A stretch of DNA of 64,000 nucleotides. It comes from Polydactylus sextarius. Its lineage: Eukaryota > Chordata > Actinopteri > Polynemidae. The first letter of the stretch is position 1. Each line of letters opens with the position of its first letter. Where the stretch lies: NCBI GenBank assembly GCA_016801845.1, contig CM028906.1:3644501-3708500 (forward strand), given 5' to 3'. Below the pieces are notes generated by a model. The model was not told the DNA's origin, did no database searches, and worked only from the letters and a program-made list of their open reading frames with translations. Of the stretch, positions 48,090 through 64,000 are shown in pieces. Position numbers and translations under genes: made by a program.

Positions 48090-50559
48090 GCAACTCTTAA
48101 AATCTTCTAACCTTTAACCCTGATGAAACACAGTTTCAATGGTTTATTAGAAAAAGTTGTGACATCACTGCCATCACATGTGCCAACTGTTCCTGCTTTT
48201 AACTGATTGCGCTAATTGAATATTATGTTAGTCAATACAAACAGATGTCCTTAATCCAAAAACACCAAAATTATAGTTCATAATATGAAACGATTAATAG
48301 TTTTATCACTAATCAACGATTTAATGGTTTAAATCCAGCAAATATAATATAATCCCTGTGAGGAAACAGCTGAACACCAAAGGCAGAGTGAACTGAGGGG
48401 GCAGCAGTGCAACCATCACTTCCTCCTGTCATAATCCATCCCCCAGATGTTTGAGGTTAGAGTGGATTTAAACTCAAATAACATTCACTGCCATTCTCTC
48501 CATACCCTAGTCTGTGCATTTCCATTAGGGTAATGGTATTCGGCTCATATGCACACGAAGAAAAAAAATGGATTTAGGATCCATTAGCTTATTAGGCGCA
48601 AAATGACATTATCTCGCCTCAATGTGAACTCCACAGCAACCGTTTGGAGATAAATCAAGCTGTAGGAACACCCCTCGATCTGTCAGTCAATTCTCTTATC
48701 AGTTTCTCTCCCCTCAGAGATCACAATCGCCCATTTCCCTGCGTGCTTTAATAAATAATAAATGTAAGTGCACTGGCTGATCTGTGCAGCATGTTAGTAT
48801 AGGGATTTAACTAAATGAGAGATATATTCTCAAGTATTAGAAGCACATGAATAAAAAAAGCAGCGATGAAAAGGTTCATGGGCTAAAGATTTTATTTCTG
48901 TCAAATTTGTGTAGAATTCAGTCATGGTGTAAAGGCATCTGACAAAAACACCAGGATTATAAATGAATCTATAAAACATGTCATTAATTTACTGATTAAT
49001 TTGAATATACTGCATTTATATAGTTCAAAATTTTAAAACTGTTTTTTAAATTTAATATAAAAATTATGGTCTTCATTTTGGTGCCTGCTTGAAAATCACA
49101 GCCATTTCATTCTTTATGTTTAATTCTAGATTTCATTGTTTTCAGTGGTTTTAGTTTAATTTTCCATGAAGCAGCTGCCATGATCACAGCGTTCTCATCT
49201 CGTGTGATGTTAGTTATGAGAAGACACGTTTTATTTCGACATACTGTACACGCCCCCCCTGCACTGCACAACAGGCCGACTCCAATCAACTTAATCCTGC
49301 CGTCATTATGATCTCAGCTGTTGCAGCTCACCTAGCGTCACCGCAACCACCTGTTCTCTTCTAATGCAGAGCTGCTGTTTTATTAAGAGCCTGGTTCCAC
49401 TCTCACTTGCTAAAACATTGTTCATTGTCTTAGTTTAGCTTTTAGAGGAGATGCTAAAACATGTGATGAAGGGAAGATTAAGACACTAATATTAATCCTG
49501 TGATTTATTCATTCCCTCTGATGTCAATAATAGATAACTGACTGAATAATGTTCATATGATATTCAGGCAAGGGTTTGATAAAATAAGATTACTTTATTA
49601 TTTTGTTTGTTTCGTAAAAGTCAACGGTGCTGCTGTGCTTGTTTCCACACTTTGTCTTGACTGTTCTGCTGCTGGTTCTTATCTAGGTCTCTAACACAGA
49701 TTATATACTGACACAGACAAAATGTAACTGAATGCAGAACAACACAAAAACATCAGACCTTCACATTTCAGAAGCTGGAACCAGTGAATGTTTGGCATAG
49801 TTTTGTTTTATATATCTTCAGAGACGCACTATATATGTATATATATATCCAGAATTCCTCTTTATACTATAGTTTTATTGAGTATAAAGGTCTTTGGTCT
49901 TTTATGGCTGCAGATTTACATTTTGAACATTAAAGTGAAACTTCTAGTGTGGCCTCGGAAGGATGAATTAGAAATGAAATAGTGCGTCTCTGAAGAGTTT
50001 GCTGTGCTCCAAATTGGAATCGCTTCTCTCGTTGCTTCATTATCACAACTTTCTCTTGGAGGCTAATTAAAGGGGGGGGGGCAAAGAGAGCGAGAGAACA
50101 AGACCCCACTGATGGAAATCAAATGAGGAGGACAGGAGTGAGGGAATGGAGGAATAATCGGTCGTCTGATGAACACTTACAGTGCCCTTGATGAACAGCA
50201 CCAGCGCTTCCTTAAAAAAATGGATGACAGACGAGCAAGACAAGTGCCAGGGGAAAAAAAACAGATTTAAAAAAAGAAAAGGAGAGAGAGAGTAAGCTGA
50301 GTGTAGGAAGGACTGAGTGTAAGTTGAATCAGCTCAATTTACTGGATTGAGTCTTAAAGTGTCCTCAACTCCTTCACACTCAGACCACATAGCACAAATT
50401 ATCTTGCCACAATTCATTCTTTCTCTTTTGTTTCAGGCCTACACTACTGTTTCTTTCCACTTTAACTCAGCCTAGTCATTCAGGTGGAACAAGTCATTTG
50501 CAAATACCAAAAAATACTTAATACGCCAGTGATATATAATACATTGCAAATAACAAATC

Positions 50560-50620
<61 letters not shown>

Positions 50621-51454
50621 ACTAAAATTGAAACTACTTTGCTAAATGACTGATGATCATTTGTTGACCAAAAAATCGTCAGATTCAAATGAATTAAAAT
50701 GTGAAAAATACAGATTATGTCTATTTTAAGACAAAAAGGTGATTACTTCAAATAGGTTATCCCCAAAAGATGTTCAGAGTTATATAATTGGACAGTCAAA
50801 TGCAACAAAGGTAAGTTTCAGTGGTTTAGTTGGCAGGAGTTTATTAGTCTATTTGATTATTTTCTGGCAACTATCAGAGATCGGATCCTGTGGGTCTGAA
50901 TCAGTGCTGACTTAATTAAGGCAGTAAAAATCCTTCTTCTCTGTGCTCTGTGATTTGTCCATCTCAGCCTGATCCTCCTGCAGCTCCTCTCTTCAGTTCA
51001 CCAGGCTCCACACCGCAGCATCACACTGCGTTAGCCAGAGAAAATTGGTGTGTGAAAGTGAAATATTAATTGGGCGCAGAACTGAGTCCAGACGCTGAGG
51101 TTGGAAATTTCCACAGGTTCACTCAGCTAACCTAAAATGCTAATAGGCTAATCATTAGCAAGGGAGGGAGGGAAATGCTGCAGCTTCTTGTTTTCACCGA
51201 TGCTGAATGCCGCTGTCAGTACTTATCAAAGACAGTTTGGGAGGAAAGAGGCTCCACTCTGTAACATCACTGTTCTACCATAAATGATCTCAGTGTTTGT
51301 TTAGTTCTGAAAAATACAACAGAATGCGACGTTTCCTTCGTAGCAGGTCATGTCATGTCACTGTCAAGGGTGACATTCTCCCAACTGAACTCTCATTCAT
51401 GTCATATAAATAATTCAAGCTTATAGACTTTATATTTCTGAACCACAACTTTCA
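48090..51454. other. Intergenic, candidate conserved non-coding sequence
   Basis: No gene or transposon is recognised. The stretch 48480-48780 looks unlike the repeats around it: mixed composition, no simple repeats except A8, and motifs such as CCATTAGGGTAATGG, ATATGCAC and TTAATAAATAATAAATG. I list it only as a candidate conserved non-coding element. A G10 tract lies at 50072-50081. Confidence 0.45.
50563..50616. repeat. (AT)27 microsatellite
   Basis: An uninterrupted AT run of 54 bases. Confidence 0.95.
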
Positions 51455-52650
51455 GTAGGAATGCACTGATTTTGGCCCATATCAGCCAATATCCAATAAA
51501 AAATATTTGCAGATACCGACATATGTAGAATTTTTTTTTTCTATGTCTCCAATTTTGTACAGGCTGAAAAAACACCACTGTAAATTTGAAAAATATAACA
51601 TTTACAGGTTCACTGTAAAAATATGAAACAGAATGAAAGTCAACAACTTCAATAACAGTTTGTTTTAGAATTAAGCTACCTTTACCTGCAAGTGCCAAAC
51701 TAAACTTAGGCTTACATGATGTTGCTCTCAAAGGTATGGCATACTACAATACTTCTTGAGACACTTGAAAAAAACTACCAAATGACAGACATAAGTCGTG
51801 TTTCAACCAGATAAGTTCCTTTGTAACATTTAGGGGCCGGGAACTTTTCAGGAACGTCGTTCACTTGGCCCTGGTACCCTCTGTGTCTCCACCGATCACT
51901 GACGGGACAAGGGGAGGTTGGAAGATTTTGTGTGATGATCTTCATCTTCTCTGCAACTGCTTCATCATGTTATTAAAGTGCATGCTGCAGTCTGTGTGTG
52001 TGTGTGTGTGTGCGTGTGCATGAGAGAGAGCAAGAGAGAAAGAGCGAGCGAGCAGAACCGTCCGTTTGTTTTTAACACTGTGTTTCCGGTTTGAAAAAGT
52101 AAATTATTTAATTTATAGCAGCCAGTGTTGATTCTGTGGAGGTCCGCCACACACTGATCATTAAATGTGAAACCCTGTGATCATTTTGCGCTGGTTTCCA
52201 TTGTGTCGCTTTGTTCGCTTATTCAAATCAATTTTAAGAAACTATTTATTGACACGCTTCTGCTCCTGGGTTTTAAAAATGGCGCTTCTTTGTTGATTGC
52301 GTCATGTGCCGTCTTGAGTTACAACCAAACACCACCGAGTCAACCTAAAACCCCGTCCAAGAACTTTTCAAGGCCAAACGGAGTACCTACCCCTATTCAG
52401 TTTTCACCCAGGGGTTGTAGTTTAACATAGCGCTTTGCTTTACCTGTGGAGTAGCTGTTTTCATGTGACACAGTGCTGTGCTGCACATGTCTGAACAAGT
52501 TCCCTGTCCCTCTGCCCCCTCTTCTACAGGCAGACACGCACAGTGACCCAACTAAATATGGCGGCTAAAGTCTGCAAATTTGTTGAAATCGGACCGATGC
52601 AAATAAGTTAAACGACATCACATACCAGCCGATATATCGCACCACTAACC
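51455..52650. mobile_element. MITE-like element, interrupted
   Basis: The left end TAGGAATGCACTGATTTTGG with CCATATCAGCCAATAT, and the right end CCAGCCGATATATCGCACCACTAACC, form degenerate inverted termini of the GGATGCACCGATATATCGGC type common in fish. The interior is split by a second element (about 51797-52440). Coding capacity is absent. Boundaries are approximate. Confidence 0.55.
51797..52440. mobile_element. Second MITE-like element nested in the first
   Basis: It starts GTGTTTCAACCAGATAAGTT with TAGGGGCCGGGAACTTTTCA and GTGTCTCCACCGATC. It ends with a block containing CCAAGAACTTTTCAAGG and CCTACCCCTATTCAGTTTTC. These resemble, from memory, fish elements with AGTTCC/GGAACTT motifs at both ends. 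It contains a short TG run (51992-52010). Exact ends and target duplication were not resolved. Confidence 0.45.
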
Positions 52651-52767
52651 TTCAGTGTTTGGATCAAGGAGCTCATAAAAAATAAGGTATGTGAGTCAAA
52701 TTAGTCAACAGCTGTGTTATTTCAGATATACCAGTCATCAAATTAACATTAAAGTATCTGATCAGAC

Positions 52768-52850
52768 TCAGCATCAGCAGATACCCTCTATTAAAAAACT
52801 GAGATCAGGACTGGAGCCAAAAAAGCAAACTTGATTGGGACTACCAGGTA
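52768..52850. repeat. Further MITE end fragment
   Basis: GATCAGACTCAGCATCAGCAGATACC followed by GATCAGGACTGGAGCC and TTGATTGGGACTACC resembles the GGTATCGG/GATCGGGACATCCC type of terminus, as at 39205-39250. It lies just outside the nested pair. Confidence 0.45.
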
Positions 52851-52859
52851 ATAATTTCT

Positions 52860-53971
52860 CAACTAATCATCTCAGTTCTGTGCATTTTGACAGTCAGTTT
52901 AACGGCAGCGTGTGCTTCTGTCCCGCTCGCTGACGACTCTGGAGGTCAATCAATCACTTTGAGTTTTCCTTTAAATCCTTTGTGACAAGTGACCTTGCAA
53001 AATGGCTTTTGTCAACATCTCTGCATTGTAATTCATGCTAAACGACACGGCTATGACTGTGCCAGTGCAGCATCATTCAAATTGGTCATCTAATCTAATA
53101 CAAAAGTCCACTTTATTAAATAAACCATGTCTCATGCCATGTCTGAATGGAATAAATTCTCTACAGCAAAAAAAAAAAAAAAAAATCAGATCATAAGTGG
53201 GCAAACTGTTGCTGTCTGAGGACACGGGTCTTTAGACTCCAGTCAGGCCTCAGGGTGTGGCCACTGAGCCTCTGGCTGGCTATAAATTTCAGAGCATGCT
53301 GCCATTTAATTAACATGTAGAGGACCGTTCCTCTTGTCTCTGCTATTCTGAGCCTTCCCAGACATGATAAAAACCTGCGCCAAAAGAGCAGGAAGTTCAT
53401 ATGAAAGTCTAAGTCAGCCTGTCTGTTTGGAGATTCAGGCACATGGGACCAACTGAGGTGAAATTATACTTACAAGTGTGGGCTCACCATGACTGATGAG
53501 ACACAATGGCCATGTGCTGTGTTGATTTTATGGAGGAAGGAGGTAAACGGGCGTATTTGCATTTCCTAGTTGAACAGAAGAAAGCAGAGAGAGTTATTTG
53601 TCACCAAGACAGACGGAGGAAGAGAAAGGGCAAAAACAGATATAAAACAAAGCGGTGGCTTTTGTCTGTCGTCACCAATGTTCTTCCTTCACAGACAAAC
53701 AGAGCCAGAGAGAGTGCTATTTGTTTGAATGGCATTACAGTTTGTTTACCCCACTTGCACAATGTGTTATCAATAGATTTTCTTTTGAGGTATTATTCAT
53801 ATCGCCCTGAAACACAATTTCTATAGAAAGGCACAATGTCTGATCAAAAGCCTGCTGTCATGGAGATACAGGGTGAAAAAAGTGGGTTTGTACGAAGGCA
53901 GGACAATTCATGCTGTCACATGATGTATGAAAGCACCACACTAGCTGACAGGAAAGCATGTAAGATGCTGC

Positions 53972-54012
<41 letters not shown>

Positions 54013-54884
54013 ATCTAAAATGGTTATGTAATGCTGTTAATAAAAATAGCTCAGATTTGGGATCAGTTTTTACAGATTTATTTGATATGAAGTTCAAAAA
54101 TAATTGAAATGAGACAGAATACGTACTTCAGGTTGAAATAGAAATGTAACTGCGCCTTGGGGAACGTTGGCAACAAATGAAAAAAAAAGAAAAACTGAAG
54201 CCATATTAGAGCTATGTATAATATACTGTTTCTATTTGGAAACTGCATATTTGACAATCGATTTGCTTTTCCAACACTGACATTCATCCAAACTGTGCAA
54301 ATTATCTCTGTTTGCCAATAGGAAAATAAAAAAGCTGCAATTTCTTTACAGAGCGTAGCTGCTTGGACATGTTGAGTGATTCAAATCAATGTGGCAGGTG
54401 GACAGCTGTCTACTCTGCAGCAAATCTTCATGCAATCACTGATGAGTGGTGCTGTATTGATTTATATATCTCACTGGAATATAATGTACATAACAGTGTG
54501 AAGTGATGTGACTGAAGAGAAACCGTCATCACGAGAAAAACAACAGTTTATTCAAAACAGCTACAGGAACCTGTAGTGTACATTCACCTGACAACAACCA
54601 GTAAGAGCCATGTGACTTCACTGTCAGGAACAAAGAAATAGCTTGACAGAGTTACTAGCGCCTCTCAACCTCTTATGCCACATGTACAACTCGATCTGCT
54701 ATGTTACGTGCCTTTTGTTTTGACACGATTCCCACCCCCACAGCTCTTTGCTTGATAGAACGAGACAGATCTGCCTAAACAACACAGACCTGTGTCCACA
54801 TGTTGTGTCACAGAAGTTATCGTGACCAAACCATGCAGTGTCACAGCTCATTCTCAGGTTTATTTCACTCTCCGCCTTTTCCAT
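52860..54884. other. Intergenic, no gene recognised
   Basis: Unique sequence with an A-tract (about 53167-53184) and the CA microsatellite. The 106-codon frame at 53506-53826 has no domain. Confidence 0.5.
53973..54012. repeat. (AC)20 microsatellite
   Basis: An uninterrupted AC run of about 40 bases. Confidence 0.95.
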
Positions 54885-55215
54885 ATCATTACGTTTCCCA
54901 TCACTGCAACCTCCTGCCACGCCCTCCCGCCCTGCAGTAATCGCAGCTCTCTTGCCCAACTCTTCCCCACCCACCTCCTCCTCCTCACCTGTTCCCAATT
55001 CCCTAATCAGCTCTTAGTATTTATACCAGCCCATTTCCCTGCTCACTGCATGTGGGATTTGTTTGTGTTTTCAACACTGCCGCTTTCCAGCCTTTCCATG
55101 CCAGTTTTTGACTACCTTTCCAATTTTTGGATTTTGCCCAGAGCATCTGCCAGCGTGTTACTGACCACTGCCCACGCCCTGACTTCAACTACCGTTTGCC
55201 CATTTCTGCTTCTGA
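54885..55215 (+). repeat. Relic of a C/T-rich fish interspersed repeat
   Basis: The stretch has CTCACCTGTTCCCAATTCCC, CTCTTAGTATTTATACCAGCCC, and TTTCCAGCC with TGACCACTGCC. These recur, as I recall, in a very common fish repeat of C/T-rich character with no clear coding role. The 145-codon open frame crossing it (54792-55229) is low complexity (L/S/T/P) and I do not consider it a gene. Confidence 0.45.
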
Positions 55216-55289
55216 CTGCCAAGCCTTAATTCCTGTACGTGCATTCACACATATGCAATTTTGCCAACGGACAGTGCAGTGCATATATA

Positions 55290-55408
55290 CCCAGATGGTG
55301 TCACTAAAACGATTATAAAGTGTGAAAAACAGGACACTTCTCACTCTCAATAGTCACCATATTGGTTAGGTAGCAGAGTGAGGGGGCAGTGACATATTTT
55401 CAAACATG
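55290..55408 (+). repeat. Unnamed interspersed family X, copy 3
   Basis: It begins CCCAGATGGTGTCAC like copy 1. It then has GGACACTTCTCACTCTCAAT (55332-55351) like copy 2, a TAGTCACCATATTGGTTAGGTAGCAGAG block, and GACATATTTTCAAAC. It carries both halves together and so best shows the family layout. Confidence 0.65.
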
Positions 55409-55409
55409 T

Positions 55410-60129
<4,720 letters not shown>

Positions 60130-61377
60130 CAGGGTTGATATTTGGTGTCAGACTCTGAGCTCCTCATTCCCCATGAGCAAACTCCAACCCCAGCACAGCA
60201 GCGACTGGGGAGCAACAATAATAAACTTCCACCCTGGGGGGGAACTCAGGCTCGATGCCTACAGGTAGATGCTGGGGTGAAGGTGGGGTTTTATGAAATG
60301 CAACAAGGAAAAGCAGCAGTGGCAGCAGCAGCAAGCTTCTACAGTGGTGTTACAACAGAGTTAGCAAACTGGCCGCCGGCGTCAACTGCTGTGTGGCTAT
60401 TCACCAGCTGGGGCACCTGAGACCATGAGGGGAATATACGCTTTAGTGAAGTGAGATAAATCTAAAGCAAGAAATCCACCTGATATGCAGAAGCAGCCTG
60501 AGACACATCAGCTATGGAGCAGATAATTAAGAATTTATACATATTAAAATCACAAGACCTCTGGCTTAGGGTAGACAATCTCCTCATATAAGCAAGAGAT
60601 GACCATCAACACAGAGATATAAGAGCAGCAATGAGAAAAGCAGAAGCACTAAATGTAGAACAGAAGCTCAGCACTTAGGATGTAATTATGATATGAAAAA
60701 TAGTATAGACATTTGTCACATAAACCCATTTTACTGAGTTTCAATTAATCTTATACTGGTCACTGAATATGAATTGTGTACAGCAATAATGAATGCGACG
60801 CCCTAATTTGTGCCTGTGTGTTACAGAGGCACATTCCGTTTCCCATGAAGCAAATATTAATTATGTTAATGGGCTGTGTCCGAGACAACAGTAATGTTTA
60901 CATCCCTAAAGCCAGTGAAGAATATTTCTCTCTAAACAGGCCCCGAGTCTGCAACTAGCACACAGCAAAAAAGAATCCAAAAACAACACCAACCAGCCAG
61001 TTGGGAAAATGTGTTTCTGGGAAAAAAGTATTTATATTTCATTACTATATGAATCAATTGTAGACAGCGTTAAATTTAGCTTTCAATTCTGCAATTAAGG
61101 GGAAAGTTAAGGGATTTTTAGTGTATAGTTGTTTAGAAGTGGTTGATTTGGGGACAAAGAGAAGATTGAGATTACTTCTTAATTTTTGTGTTGTTTTATA
61201 AACTTAAAGGTGACGGTAAATCAAAAACTGTTGCCTCCTGTTGGTAACATGAAGAACTACAACCTAATATCAGCAGACCCCTAAACTCACACTCCAACAG
61301 GTGTGTGAGTTTAATGGTCCAAAACTATAGTCAGTGTTTGTCCCCAGTAAATGTTTTTGTTTGTTTGTTTTTTCTCA
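60130..61377. other. Intergenic, no gene recognised
   Basis: Unique sequence with imperfect CAG/GCA repeats near 60312-60335. The stretch 60815-60960 is AT-rich with ATTAATTATGTTAATGG motifs and could be non-coding regulatory DNA, but nothing proves it. Confidence 0.4.
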
Positions 61378-61510
61378 TGTCACTTTGGTAAAGGCCCTGA
61401 CATGTGGGTGCAGAAGCCATGAGTAGTGGTTTGAGTCCCAGTTGAAACAACCCTTGCGAAAAGTCACTTTCTCTATCAAATAAAGGCAAAAATGCACAAA
61501 CATATATTCA
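61378..61510 (+). mobile_element. tRNA-derived SINE, 3' portion
   Basis: SINEs are transcribed by RNA polymerase III from internal A and B boxes and mobilised by LINE proteins. GGTTTGAGTCC (61428-61438) matches the B-box consensus GGTTCGANTCC with one change. The tail CTATCAAATAAAGGCAAAAATGC (about 61473-61495) matches the common fish SINE 3' end. An A box is not clear upstream, and the copy is diverged and possibly 5'-truncated. Confidence 0.65.
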
Positions 61511-61544
61511 AAAAAAATTCTTAGCTTTTGCTGGTTAAACTAGT

Positions 61545-62865
61545 CCAGTTTTGCCTAATGTAGTCTAGACTGTGGGCAAGTGATAGTTACCTTTTTTGTG
61601 GTTGTGCTTTCACCAATTAAAAAAACTGCATCCTCTGTTGGTCTAGTTAAGATTTGCCAAGACTACATATAGTAGCTTTTGATCTAGACTTCAAAATACA
61701 ATATACATCCCATTTCCTTTCCCAACCACCTTGACCTCAGGTCAAAAAAAAAGAACATGTGAAGGAGAATTCACTCTGATAATCCAGCTGCATTTACAGT
61801 GGGCTACTTAAGCATGGTGGATGTTATTGACATGGGTCAATAAATGATGGTGCCGCAAGGAATTGTGGGATAGTACTATACCTTTTCATTTGGTAAAGCA
61901 TGTTCCAGTATAAAGATGAAAGATATGAAGTGGAATTCATAAGGAAGACTGTGGTGATGTGATAATACAATTGAACATGCTGCTTAATTATGCACCAGTG
62001 GATGTTATTGACATGGGACAATACATGGACAGTATTTTCTGCTTTTATTTCTGTTCCATGTTCTTAGGTAACCTATTCTATAGAAGGCAGGAGGGGGAAT
62101 ATTGAAACACCTTTCTTTCACATTCAGGGACCTCAACCAATGCTTTTCATGGCTGCCAGTATAATGCCTTGGTCTAATGTGGTCTAGATATTCATGTTTT
62201 CATAAATAAAATAAAGGTTTTACAAATTTGAAACTGTGCTTTACATGTTCTTTATTGATCTAGTCCAAGTAGTCTAGTGATTTGATCCAGACTTTGTCCA
62301 ATTTGGTCTAGTTGAAGAAAAAAAGCAGCAATCTTGCTGTTTTTTTATGTTTTTACAAACAGAGTAGGCGTATGTGTTAATCTATTTATGATCTAGTCTT
62401 GGTCTAATGTGGTCTAAAAGGAAAGGTGGATACATTTTCACAATTAGTGGTGTCTCAAGCCTGGACCCATGTGTTATTTTGTTTGTTTTGATATAATCCA
62501 GATTTTATGGTCTTGATGGGTGGAAAAGAAACTGTCAACATCTATGTGTTATTTCACAAATCTGAAAATGTGAAGATTAAAGAAGTCTAAATACAGTGTT
62601 TTATCATCTTTATCTAATGTGGTCTCAATGGAGTCATGAGCGATGAAATCTGTTTGGTTTTTAATTTATGTTTTCACAAACAGAATAAAGGTTTCATAAA
62701 CCTTTAATTGTGTTTTACAGTCTCTCTGTTTTGGTCCAGTCCAGATAGTCTGAGAGGTGTGTTTATCTCCACTTGTTTTAATGTGGTCTAGAAGGGCAGA
62801 AAAAGGATCAGTGAAATAGATTTTTTTTTTTCTTCTATCATCAATAAAATAAAGGTTCCTCACAT
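61545..62865 (+). repeat. Degenerate local repeat array with TAATGTGGTCTAG core
   Basis: The core (C)TAATGTGGTCTA recurs at about 61554, 62173, 62405, 62616 and 62778, with looser GGTCTAGT and GATCTAGTCC variants between. Between cores, a second module is repeated: TTTTCA(C)AAA(T/C)A(G)AATAAAGGTTT at about 62197, 62351, 62682 and 62845. A separate 20-bp direct repeat, GTGGATGTTATTGACATGGG, occurs at 61817 and 61998 (181-base spacing). Unit spacing varies (about 110-230 bases), indicating an old diverged array. It has no recognised family name. Confidence 0.6.
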
Positions 62866-62869
62866 CCAT

Positions 62870-64000
62870 TGAGGCCTTAATTAGCATGTCTAATTACCTT
62901 TCACAACAACAGAAAAAGGGGAGAATCAGTCTCAATATTGCCTGTCCCCCAGAGACCAGCAATCCATTTATGTCCTCCATCATGTTTTTACTCAGTCTAT
63001 GTATGAAAGGCTATTAAGTTCTGCTCCTTACAGAGGATGACTGGGGCTTTACAATAACACCACGTGTGACAGACACTGGCCACTGGAGCCTCCTTGCTCT
63101 TGATCTTCCCTCTGCTCTCTGGCTTTAATAGATCCAGCCCACGCTGGGTCTCAGGAGGCTATTAAGTTTTCCTTAATTGGTGAATCAGATGCTGCTAATT
63201 AGGAGCTAACCTCAGGAGCTAACCCCAGCGTGTCTGTTTAACAGCGCTGTATTGCACCTGCCAAGTAACAAAAACAACAACTTAATACAGATGCTGCGCA
63301 CATCTGGACAGATCAGCACATAAAACGCAGACAAAAGTTATTAAGACCTGGAGGAAGCTAACTGAGGGGAAGCTAAAATAATCCATAATCCAGCATACCA
63401 ACACACACAGCTGTCAACATTAGCACTAAAAAGACAAAAAAAAAAAAAAACTAACCTTGGTGAGGTGACACACACAGGGTCTTAGTGGAATAAAGGCTGT
63501 TTTTGAAGATTTTCATCCACACAGTTCAGAGGAGGACGATGTGAAGTCTCCACTGATCCAAATGGATACAACAGCTGATACCTGGGACAGAACCGACACT
63601 ATAAGGCCAAATATAACAACAATAATCACAGGATTAGTCTTCAACATGAGGCAGCATTACCGGTCACTTAGCAGGTTCAATGATGCAGGTAGAGCAAGTA
63701 GAGACGCTGCAGTTAAAACCGCCACCAATAACAAGCAAGTGGGTTCATTATTAGTTAGTGGCCTGGAGGCTGGGTCATGTGACAGAACGGCAGACACATT
63801 AGGGTCAACGGTCAAGAGCTGCAGGTGTATATTGATTACCTTTAATTACTCAATCAGTTATTTTTGTTTATTTGAATCAGAAAATGGAGAAAAGTCAACA
63901 TATTAATACTTCATTAGAATTCAGGTTTCATTAAAAATCAAATAATAGAATAAACTAACATTCAAAACTTTAATCAACTGGAAAAGGAGAGTTTGAGAAA
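62870..64000. other. Intergenic, no gene recognised
   Basis: Unique sequence with an A-tract (about 63437-63452) and a short tandem AGGAGCTAACC pair (about 63202-63224). The 121-codon frame at 63541-63906 has ordinary composition and an ATG start. It shows no domain I know and no splice context, so I do not call it a gene. Confidence 0.45.

Noticed and set aside
54792..55229. 145-codon open frame
   Set aside because: L/S/T/P-rich low-complexity translation that overlaps a common fish repeat relic.
61855..61875. GGAATTGTGGGAT resembling a ZNF143-type promoter motif
   Set aside because: Only a partial match, inside a local repeat region, with no promoter context.
63541..63906. 121-codon open frame near the right edge
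   Set aside because: No recognisable family and no splice signals; could be a partial exon but nothing supports it.

Overview
The window looks like gene-poor nuclear DNA from a ray-finned fish, probably a teleost. It is AT-rich, full of simple repeats ((GT)n, (AT)n, A and T tracts) and littered with decayed fish-type mobile elements: two Tc1/mariner relics, a hAT transposase relic, a 5'-truncated CR1/L2-like LINE, a tRNA-SINE tail and MITE ends. I found no intact protein-coding gene, rRNA or tRNA. The open frames of 60-146 codons lack recognisable domains, except where they lie inside transposon relics.

Layout. 1-15.8 kb is mostly unique intergenic DNA. It holds a G-quadruplex-prone run near 1.36 kb, a CpG-dense patch near 8.4-8.6 kb, several microsatellites, a small palindromic hairpin pair at 15.22 kb, and two copies (about 5.67 and 11.74 kb) of an interspersed family I cannot name. 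15.8-21.2 kb is rich in repeats: a solo Tc1-type end, two copies of unnamed family X, two inverted copies of unnamed family Y, a perfect 20-bp palindrome and a Tc1 relic (18.43-19.40 kb). 21-34.6 kb is quiet apart from a minus-strand LINE 3' end (24.85-25.48 kb) and microsatellites. 34.6-37.7 kb is a DNA-transposon graveyard: a pair of palindromes, a hAT relic and a second Tc1 relic with substituted catalytic residues. 37.7-45 kb is again mostly unique.

The most informative structure is at 44,989-48,087. It is an element of about 3.1 kb bounded by perfect 17-bp terminal inverted repeats. It carries two exon-like coding blocks with good splice sites, resembling the C-terminus of multi-copy fish proteins usually labelled SAMD3-like. 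The second block is cut by a 1,044-bp MITE-like insert (46,050-47,093) flanked by TAA on both sides. Removing the insert with one TAA rejoins the reading frame exactly, and it then runs to a stop at 47,194.

48-64 kb holds a nested pair of MITE-like elements (51.46-52.65 kb), a third copy of family X (55.29 kb), an uninterrupted (GT)58 tract (60,013-60,128), a SINE tail (61.38 kb) and a degenerate local repeat array (61.54-62.87 kb).

Nothing here works as an operon or a gene set. The biology visible is the layered history of transposons, with possible regulatory sequence in the unique stretches. Family names come from memory of consensus sequences and were not checked by database search.
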